Shown here: positions 27,009 to 32,391 of the stretch, one piece after another
How positions within the stretch are numbered: the first letter of the stretch is position 1
Layout of the letters: every line of letters starts with the position of its first letter
Source: an uncultured Marinobacter sp.
Lineage (GTDB): Bacteria > Pseudomonadota > Gammaproteobacteria > Pseudomonadales > Oleiphilaceae
NCBI GenBank assembly: GCA_913057975.1
Contig: CAJXOQ010000024.1
Location: 1 to 32,391 of the forward strand
Reading direction: 5' to 3'
Length of the DNA stretch: 32,391 nucleotides
Position numbers and translations under genes: made by a program
The notes under the pieces: generated by a model
What the model was told of the DNA's origin: nothing
Databases searched by the model: none
The model's input: the letters and a program-made list of their open reading frames with translations, nothing else

Positions 27009-27479
27009 TTAGGCCTCTGAAGCCTCACCGCAGTTTTCTTCTGCGATTGTTTCAAACCGCTGTTTCTTCTGCTCAATTTCTTCCGGAGTAAGGTATCGCA
27101 GCTCTCCTTCCTCTTCGATGCGAATCCGGCTGTTTCTCTGGATCAGCGCCAGGTTGGTTTGTGCCGTTTCGCAGTTGGCTTCCTGTTGCTTGCGCCGGGC
27201 TTCCTCAACAGCGCTTTCCTCTCGCCGTTCGCTTTCCTTGGCTTCTTGGCGTTCGAGCTCTTTTACCCGTTCTTGCGGGCTCATGCGGTTGTTCCCGGAA
27301 GATTTACCTGTACGTATGTTGACGGACTCTGCCTGTTGGCCGGTTGGCTGTCGATCGCCAAAGTGCGTAACCCCGTCTTCGTCGGTCCATTTATACACGG
27401 AGGCTGCGAAAGCCATTGCTGGTGTCGCGGCCAGAAGTACTGCCAGGGTGAGGGTTTTTCTGTTCATGCCGTTGCTCAT
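27009..27479 (-). CDS. Exported DUF4124-domain protein of unknown function
   Basis: A 156-residue protein with a Sec signal peptide (MNRKTLTLAVLLAATPAMAFA, cut before ASVYKW). The mature N-terminus is a DUF4124 domain: VYKWTDEDGVTHFGDRQP, a short beta unit common in periplasmic proteins of gammaproteobacteria. The rest is highly charged (ERVKELERQEAKESERREE, then EARRKQQEANCETAQTNLAL), probably helical or coiled coil, with two Cys (NCETA and ENCGEA). The start may be 27479 or the Met four codons in (27467); neither has a strong ribosome-binding site. It is alone on its strand, converging on clpB. Function is unknown; the domain is often found in envelope-associated genes. Confidence 0.82.
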   Translation of the reverse strand: MSNGMNRKTLTLAVLLAATPAMAFAASVYKWTDEDGVTHFGDRQPTGQQAESVNIRTGKSSGNNRMSPQERVKELERQEAKESERREESAVEEARRKQQEANCETAQTNLALIQRNSRIRIEEEGELRYLTPEEIEQKKQRFETIAEENCGEASEA

Positions 27480-27644
27480 TCCGCGTTAGCCTCGTCGAAG
27501 CACCGCCGGTAACGGTACTGTCTCTATGTTAGCCTATGTTTATCATGCCATTTGTAAAGGTAACTTTCTTCGGTCTGGTTCAAATAGTTGCGAAAAGTAT
27601 GGCAGACCTTCGGTGAGTGTGGGCAGAGAATAGCGTTGCCGCTA

Positions 27645-27672
27645 TTGACAGGGAGTTTAGCGCTGTCAAAAT
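27645..27672 (+). promoter_or_regulatory. Promoter of ilvI-ilvH with overlapping inverted repeat
   Basis: A perfect -35 TTGACA (27645-27650) is followed by 16 bp and CAAAAT (27667-27672, 4/6 to the -10). The 7-bp arms TTGACAG (27645-27651) and CTGTCAA (27663-27669) form a dyad covering both boxes, so a dimeric regulator bound there would block RNA polymerase. Confidence 0.6.
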
Positions 27673-27676
27673 TACC

Positions 27677-27713
27677 GATTGCCTGAAGACTGGGGTCAAT
27701 ACGGCAGGCAATC
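27677..27713. repeat. 9-bp inverted repeat at the ilv transcription start
   Basis: GATTGCCTG (27677-27685) and CAGGCAATC (27705-27713) are perfect complements separated by 19 bp. In RNA they would fold at the very 5' end of the leader; in DNA they could be an operator. Confidence 0.7.
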
Positions 27714-27896
27714 CCGAGCGAGTATCCCCCGTTAATTACCACACTGAATGCCCCGCGCAGGCCGCGGACTGGTTGTTGCTTACGTGCAACCCGTTGATTG
27801 GTCGTTCTCCGCAACCCTCAGGAGGGCGGCTGGCCAGGAGACAACCTCTTATAGCTGGTGTGGCGGAGTATCCGGTTCAGCTTTCACAAGAAGCAT

Positions 27897-27933
27897 GATG
27901 TCCGGACATCCAGGCAACCGGGACGTTTCCCGG
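27897..27933. repeat. Palindrome and hairpin upstream of ilvI
   Basis: GATGTCCGGACATC (27897-27910) is a perfect 14-bp palindrome. Eight bases later CCGGGA/TCCCGG (27918-27933) forms a stem with a CGTT loop. There is no following T-run, so neither is an intrinsic terminator. The hairpin ends 17 bp before the GAGGG ribosome-binding site of ilvI. Confidence 0.7.
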
Positions 27934-27964
27934 CTCATTCACTCGTAGAAGAGGGTAGAACATC

Positions 27965-29683
27965 GTGGAGTTATTGTCTGGCGCCGATATGCTGATCCGG
28001 TCCTTGCAGGATGAAGGGATCGAATACATATATGGCTATCCGGGTGGTGCAGCGTTGCATATTTATGACGCGCTGTTCAGACAGGACAAGGTCAAGCACA
28101 TTCTGGTGCGTCACGAGCAGGCGGCGGTCCATATGGCCGACGGTTACGCCCGTGCCACCGGATTACCGGGTACCGTACTGGTGACCTCGGGTCCTGGAGC
28201 CACCAACACCATCACTGGCATTGCCACAGCATTCATGGATTCCATCCCAATGGTGGTCCTGTGCGGTCAGGTTGCATCTACGCTGATCGGTGAAGATGCG
28301 TTCCAGGAGACCGATATGATCGGTGTCTCCCGTCCTGTCGTGAAACACAATCTGAGCGTCCGTCATCCGGAAGAGATCCCCGAGATTGTTCGCAAAGCCT
28401 ATTACATTGCCTCAACAGGGCGTCCCGGGCCGGTCGTTGTTGATATTCCGAAAGATATGACGACGCCAAACGAACGCTACGAGTATGTCTTCCCCAAGAA
28501 GGTCAAGCTCCGTTCGTACAACCCGGCCATCCGTGGCCACGCTGGGCAGATCAAGAAAGCCGTCGATATGCTGATGGCGGCCAAGCGTCCCATTATCTAT
28601 GCCGGTGGCGGGGTCATACTTGGCAAGGCGACGGATCAATTGACCGAGTTGGTCAGGATGCTGGGTTATCCGATCACCAACACCCTGATGGGTATTGGCT
28701 GTTATCCCGCTTCCGATACGCAGCACATCGGCTGGCTGGGGATGCACGGTACCTATGAGTCCAATATGGCCATGCACCACTCGGATCTGATTCTGTGTGT
28801 GGGCGCGCGATTCGACGATCGGGTGACCAATGCGACAGAGAAGTTCTGTCCCGGTGCCCGAATTGTCCATATCGATATCGATCCCGCCTCCATCTCCAAA
28901 ACCATTGATGCGGATGTTCCCATTGTTGGTCCGGTGGATGCGGTACTGACGGAAATGATCACCCTTGTCAAAGAGAGCAAGGACAAGCCCGACACCGACG
29001 CAATCGCCGCGTGGTGGAAGCAGATCGAAGAGTGGCGGGCGTTCCATGGCATGCGTTACGAAACCAGCCCGGATGTCATCAAGCCACAGGAAGTGGTGGA
29101 AGCACTTTGGCAGCTCACCAACGGAGAGGCTTTTGTGACCTCCGATGTGGGGCAGCACCAGATGTTTGCTGCTCAATACTACAAGTTCGACAGACCCAAT
29201 CGCTGGATCAACTCCGGCGGCCTCGGCACCATGGGCTTCGGACTGCCGGCGGCCATGGGGGTCAAGTTGAACTTCCCGGACGACGAGGTGCTTTGCATTA
29301 CCGGTGAAGGCAGTATCCAGATGAACATCCAGGAGCTGTCGACCTGTAGTCAGTACGATATTCCGGTAAAAATCATCAATTTGAACAACCAGGCCCTGGG
29401 TATGGTCAAGCAGTGGCAGGACATGAACTACGAGTCCCGTCACTCCCAGTCTTACATGGAGTCCCTGCCGGATTTCATCAAGCTGGCGGAAGCCTATGGC
29501 CATGTTGGTGTCCGTATCGACCGTAAGGAAGATCTGGTGCCTAAGCTCAAAGAAGTGCTGGCGATGAAAGACCGGCTGGTTTTCGTTGATATCTACGTGG
29601 ACCGTTTTGAGCACGTCTACCCGATGCAGGTGGCTCGTGGCTCAATGAAGGACATGTGGCTCAGCAAGACGGAGAGGGTCTGA
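27965..29683 (+). CDS. ilvI: Acetolactate synthase (AHAS III-type) large subunit
   Basis: This thiamine-diphosphate enzyme condenses two pyruvates, or pyruvate and 2-ketobutyrate, in the first common step of valine, leucine and isoleucine synthesis. The product is 572 residues. The catalytic Glu51 is in [19 protein letters not shown]. The FAD-binding middle domain follows. The ThDP/Mg motif begins GEGSIQMN at 447 and ends NLNN at about 475. This motif has Glu448 where most family members have Asp (GDG); GEG is, from memory, also seen in Pseudomonas. The start is GTG at 27965 with GAGGG 9 nt upstream. ilvH follows after two bases. Regulation probably involves the structured leader upstream. 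The gene is often named ilvB in annotation. Confidence 0.96.
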   Translation: MELLSGADMLIRSLQDEGIEYIYGYPGGAALHIYDALFRQDKVKHILVRHEQAAVHMADGYARATGLPGTVLVTSGPGATNTITGIATAFMDSIPMVVLCGQVASTLIGEDAFQETDMIGVSRPVVKHNLSVRHPEEIPEIVRKAYYIASTGRPGPVVVDIPKDMTTPNERYEYVFPKKVKLRSYNPAIRGHAGQIKKAVDMLMAAKRPIIYAGGGVILGKATDQLTELVRMLGYPITNTLMGIGCYPASDTQHIGWLGMHGTYESNMAMHHSDLILCVGARFDDRVTNATEKFCPGARIVHIDIDPASISKTIDADVPIVGPVDAVLTEMITLVKESKDKPDTDAIAAWWKQIEEWRAFHGMRYETSPDVIKPQEVVEALWQLTNGEAFVTSDVGQHQMFAAQYYKFDRPNRWINSGGLGTMGFGLPAAMGVKLNFPDDEVLCITGEGSIQMNIQELSTCSQYDIPVKIINLNNQALGMVKQWQDMNYESRHSQSYMESLPDFIKLAEAYGHVGVRIDRKEDLVPKLKEVLAMKDRLVFVDIYVDRFEHVYPMQVARGSMKDMWLSKTERV

Positions 29684-29685
29684 TT

Positions 29686-30177
29686 ATGCGTCGAATCATT
29701 TCTGTTTTGCTTGAAAACGAACCCGGTGCATTGTCCCGCGTTGTCGGTCTGTTCTCGCAGCGCAACTACAACATTGAAACGCTGACAGTGGCGCCCACCG
29801 AGGACGAAACCCTGTCGCGGCTGACAGTCACAACCACCGGTTCGGACAAGGTCATCGAACAGATTACCAAGCAGCTCAATAAGCTGATTGAAGTGGTCAA
29901 GTTGGTGGATCTGACCGAGGGCTCCCACATCGAGCGCGAGCTGATGCTGGTCAAGCTCAAGGCCACCGGGTCCCAGCGTGCCGAGATCAAACGCACGGTC
30001 GATATCTTCCGTGGCCAGATCGTGGATGTCACCAGCTCCGTCTATACCGTCCAGTTAGCCGGTGCCAGTGAGAAGCTGGACGGCTTTATTCAGGCGGTGG
30101 GTACCTCGGGTGTGCTTGAGGTCGTTCGCAGCGGGGTTTCGGGCATCGCCCGTGGTGAAAAGGTCTTAAGTCTGTAA
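29686..30177 (+). CDS. ilvH: Acetolactate synthase small (regulatory) subunit
   Basis: A 163-residue regulatory subunit, the same length as E. coli IlvH. It stimulates the large subunit and confers valine feedback inhibition. The N-terminal ACT domain (RRIISVLLENEPGALSRVVGLFSQRNYNIETLTVAPTE, key residues Asn11, Gly14 and the GLFSQRNYNI valine-site loop) is followed by the ACT-like C-terminal domain with RELMLVKL and a terminal SGVSGIARG. The ATG at 29686 is preferred because GGAGAGGG lies just upstream and the start is two bases after the ilvI stop; a longer frame from 29656 overlaps ilvI. Translation is likely coupled to ilvI. Confidence 0.96.
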   Translation: MRRIISVLLENEPGALSRVVGLFSQRNYNIETLTVAPTEDETLSRLTVTTTGSDKVIEQITKQLNKLIEVVKLVDLTEGSHIERELMLVKLKATGSQRAEIKRTVDIFRGQIVDVTSSVYTVQLAGASEKLDGFIQAVGTSGVLEVVRSGVSGIARGEKVLSL

Positions 30178-30201
30178 CAGGCGCTGACATCATTCTGTAC
30201 A

Positions 30202-30229
30202 ATGACGGCCTTTAAAAGGCCAATACAAT
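30202..30229 (+). promoter_or_regulatory. Candidate promoter of ilvC
   Basis: TACAAT (30224-30229, 5/6 to -10) lies 16 bp after ATGACG (30202-30207, 4/6 to -35). The start would be very close to the ilvC ribosome-binding site (TAGAGG, 30232-30237), so the leader is short. It overlaps the dyad at 30207-30221. Confidence 0.35.
30207..30221. repeat. 15-bp inverted repeat between ilvH and ilvC
   Basis: GGCCTTTAAAAGGCC is a perfect dyad with a single central base, placed 23 bp before the ilvC ATG. It lies between two TACAAT hexamers (30198-30203 and 30224-30229). It could be an operator or the stem of a short attenuating hairpin. Confidence 0.6.
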
Positions 30230-30235
30230 ATATAG

Positions 30236-31261
<1,026 letters not shown>

Positions 31262-31284
31262 TCCGGTACTTCGGATTGGTTTGG

Positions 31285-31312
31285 AAAACGCGGCCCGGGT
31301 GGCCGCGTTTTT
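31285..31312 (+). terminator. Intrinsic terminator after ilvC
   Basis: A perfect 11-bp stem (AAAACGCGGCC at 31285-31295, GGCCGCGTTTT at 31301-31311) with loop CGGGT, followed by a further T. It ends the ilv transcript before pssA. Confidence 0.92.
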
Positions 31313-31316
31313 CGTA

Positions 31317-31322
31317 TATACT
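31317..31322 (+). promoter_or_regulatory. -10-like element for pssA
   Basis: TATACT lies 30 bp before the pssA ATG, directly after the ilvC terminator. The region 17 bp upstream is the GC-rich terminator stem and gives no -35 match, so any promoter here would depend on an activator or be weak. Confidence 0.3.
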
Positions 31323-31351
31323 CCGCCTAAATGCTTTCCGGAGTGATTGGA

Positions 31352-32203
31352 ATGACTGATGAAAAGAAGCAGGCCGAAACACAGGCTGAAAAGAAAGATG
31401 TTCGGGGGCAGTCAGACGCCTCTGGTCATGAGCATGACATTGAGTCCGGCGAAGTCGTCGAGGAAGAGCTGGTAGAGGGGGCGCCGGTTCGCCGCAAGGG
31501 GATATATCTGCTGCCTAATGCGCTGACAACAGCTTCCCTGTTCTCTGGCTTCTACGCGATCGTTTCCGCCGCAAATGGTGTATTCGACAATGCCGCGATT
31601 GCGATCTTTGTATCCATGATCCTGGATGGGCTGGATGGTCGGGTTGCCAGGTTGACCAACACCCAGAGCAAGTTCGGCGAGGAGTACGACAGTCTCGCGG
31701 ATATGGTCGCTTTCGGTGTGGCGCCGGGGATGGTGGCGTTTTTCTGGTCGCTGAACAACCTCGGCCAGGTTGGCTGGGCGATTACCTTTATCTATGTGGC
31801 TGGTGCTGCTTTGCGATTGGCGCGATTCAACACCCAGATTGGCTCCATGGACAAAAAGTTCTTCGTTGGGCTGCCCAGCCCCGCAGCTGCGGCGTGCGTT
31901 GCTGGGTTGGTGTGGTGCTTCCACATTATGGAGCCCGCTAGTTGGCTAACCCTCATGACGATTATTGTGGTTGGTGGTTGTGGTGTGCTGATGGTTAGCA
32001 ACATTCTCTATAAGAGTTTCAAGGACCTGGATATGCGGGGGCGGGTACCGTTCGCTGCAATACTCCTGGTGGTGCTGATGTTTGTGGTTGTCGCACTTGA
32101 TCCGGCAACAGTCCTGTTTAGCGGGTTCCTTCTTTATGCGTTGTCGGGGCCGGTTTTTGCGCTGTTTAGAAAATCGCGCCGCTCCTCTGGCGAATCTGCG
32201 TGA
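31352..32203 (+). CDS. pssA: CDP-diacylglycerol--serine O-phosphatidyltransferase
   Basis: PssA makes phosphatidylserine, the precursor of phosphatidylethanolamine, from CDP-diacylglycerol and serine at the inner membrane. The product is 283 residues. Residues 1-48 are a hydrophilic, Glu-rich cytoplasmic extension. RRKGIYLLPNALTTASLFSGF then leads into the membrane core. The CDP-alcohol phosphatidyltransferase motif is complete: D92, D95-G96, A99-R100, G109, D113 and D117. About seven hydrophobic segments follow. This is the membrane-integral type, unlike the PLD-type PssA of E. coli. The ATG at 31352 has GGAG 8 nt upstream; a longer frame from 31331 would span that site. The ilvC-pssA order followed by an rRNA operon is known from Pseudomonas. 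Confidence 0.94.
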   Translation: MTDEKKQAETQAEKKDVRGQSDASGHEHDIESGEVVEEELVEGAPVRRKGIYLLPNALTTASLFSGFYAIVSAANGVFDNAAIAIFVSMILDGLDGRVARLTNTQSKFGEEYDSLADMVAFGVAPGMVAFFWSLNNLGQVGWAITFIYVAGAALRLARFNTQIGSMDKKFFVGLPSPAAAACVAGLVWCFHIMEPASWLTLMTIIVVGGCGVLMVSNILYKSFKDLDMRGRVPFAAILLVVLMFVVVALDPATVLFSGFLLYALSGPVFALFRKSRRSSGESA

Positions 32204-32273
32204 CCTTGGCCTGAAAAATGAGCGTTTTGGTTGTGGTTTGAGCAGCGTTATAGGTGCTAACCGAAACAGAGTA

Positions 32274-32325
32274 AAAATAATTGATTAACCTCGTTGACAC
32301 ATTCTCAGGGCTCTGTAGAATGCGC
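32274..32325 (+). promoter_or_regulatory. rRNA-type P1 promoter directed out of the window
   Basis: A perfect -35 TTGACA (32294-32299), a 16-bp spacer and -10 TAGAAT (32316-32321) are followed by a GCGC discriminator (32322-32325) typical of stringently controlled stable-RNA promoters. An AT-rich stretch just upstream (32274-32288) fits an UP element. No gene begins in the remaining 66 bp, which would be leader RNA; a 16S rRNA or tRNA gene is expected beyond the edge. Confidence 0.75.
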
Positions 32326-32391
32326 ATCTCTTTCGAGGGGAACGCCACTGAGGCGGGCCAGAAATTGAAAGACAACCGTTTGAATTTGTTG

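Larger units (their letters stand above)
27480..27964 (+). other. 485-bp non-coding leader region of the ilv operon
   Basis: No convincing gene is present. From left to right it holds a promoter (27645-27672) interleaved with an inverted repeat, a second inverted repeat at the likely transcription start (27677-27713), a 14-bp perfect palindrome (27897-27910) and a 6-bp hairpin (27918-27933) just before the ilvI ribosome-binding site. The leader transcript would be about 285 nt. No U-tract terminator of a classical attenuator was found. Confidence 0.6.

Noticed and set aside
27524..27814. 96-codon - strand frame in the ilv leader region
   Set aside because: No ribosome-binding site, low-complexity product, and it covers the ilv promoter.
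27748..27948. 66-codon + strand frame as an ilv leader peptide gene
   Set aside because: Val-rich near its start, but it has no Shine-Dalgarno site, is long for a leader peptide and no U-tract terminator follows. Kept only as a suggestion under findings.
28412..29614. 400-codon open frame antisense to ilvI
   Set aside because: Shadow of the ilvI codon pattern; His/Asp-rich nonsense-like protein with no known motif.
31352..31495. Acidic N-terminal extension of PssA as an oddity
   Set aside because: Similar charged extensions are, as I recall, normal in PssA of Pseudomonas and relatives.

Overview
The window is chromosomal DNA of a gammaproteobacterium. Protein wording and gene order resemble Pseudomonas and, still more, marine relatives such as Marinobacter. 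That genus-level guess comes from recognising the sequences and is not a database result. Most of the window is core housekeeping DNA on the + strand, with a type IV pilus block in the middle. No tRNA, CRISPR array, insertion sequence or phage gene is visible.

Layout. (1) 1-8048: the 3' part of proB, then rpsT on the - strand, then murJ, ribF, ileS, lspA and fkpB. These cover cell-wall lipid II flipping, flavin cofactors, isoleucyl-tRNA, lipoprotein signal peptidase and a prolyl isomerase. (2) 8108-9061: ispH, the last step of isoprenoid precursor synthesis. (3) 9257-15989: a minor pseudopilin/adhesin operon fimU-pilV-pilW-pilX-pilY1-pilE. On the - strand it is followed by fimT and the two-component pair pilS-pilR, which in relatives controls pilin transcription. 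(4) 19840-23487: nadE, then bamD (- strand), then divergent rluD. (5) 23477-26940: pgeF overlapping rluD, then clpB behind a heat-shock-type promoter. (6) 27009-27479: a small exported DUF4124 protein on the - strand. (7) 27480-27964: a 485-bp non-coding leader rich in inverted repeats. (8) 27965-32203: the branched-chain amino acid genes ilvI-ilvH-ilvC, a strong terminator, and pssA. (9) 32204-32391: no gene, but a very clear ribosomal-RNA-type promoter that should fire into a stable RNA operon just beyond the window.

How the genes work together: FimU, PilV, PilW, PilX and PilE are minor pilins that probably form the tip complex carrying the calcium-binding adhesin PilY1 and prime pilus assembly. 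PilS/PilR sense pilin and act with sigma-54. The most striking signal is an uninterrupted run of nine G residues inside pilY1. Gain or loss of one base would truncate the protein. This recalls the poly-G phase switch of the homologous pilC genes in Neisseria. The other notable structure is the ilv leader, where the promoter is interleaved with inverted repeats and two further dyads lie just before the ilvI start codon. I did not find a wholly new multi-gene system.
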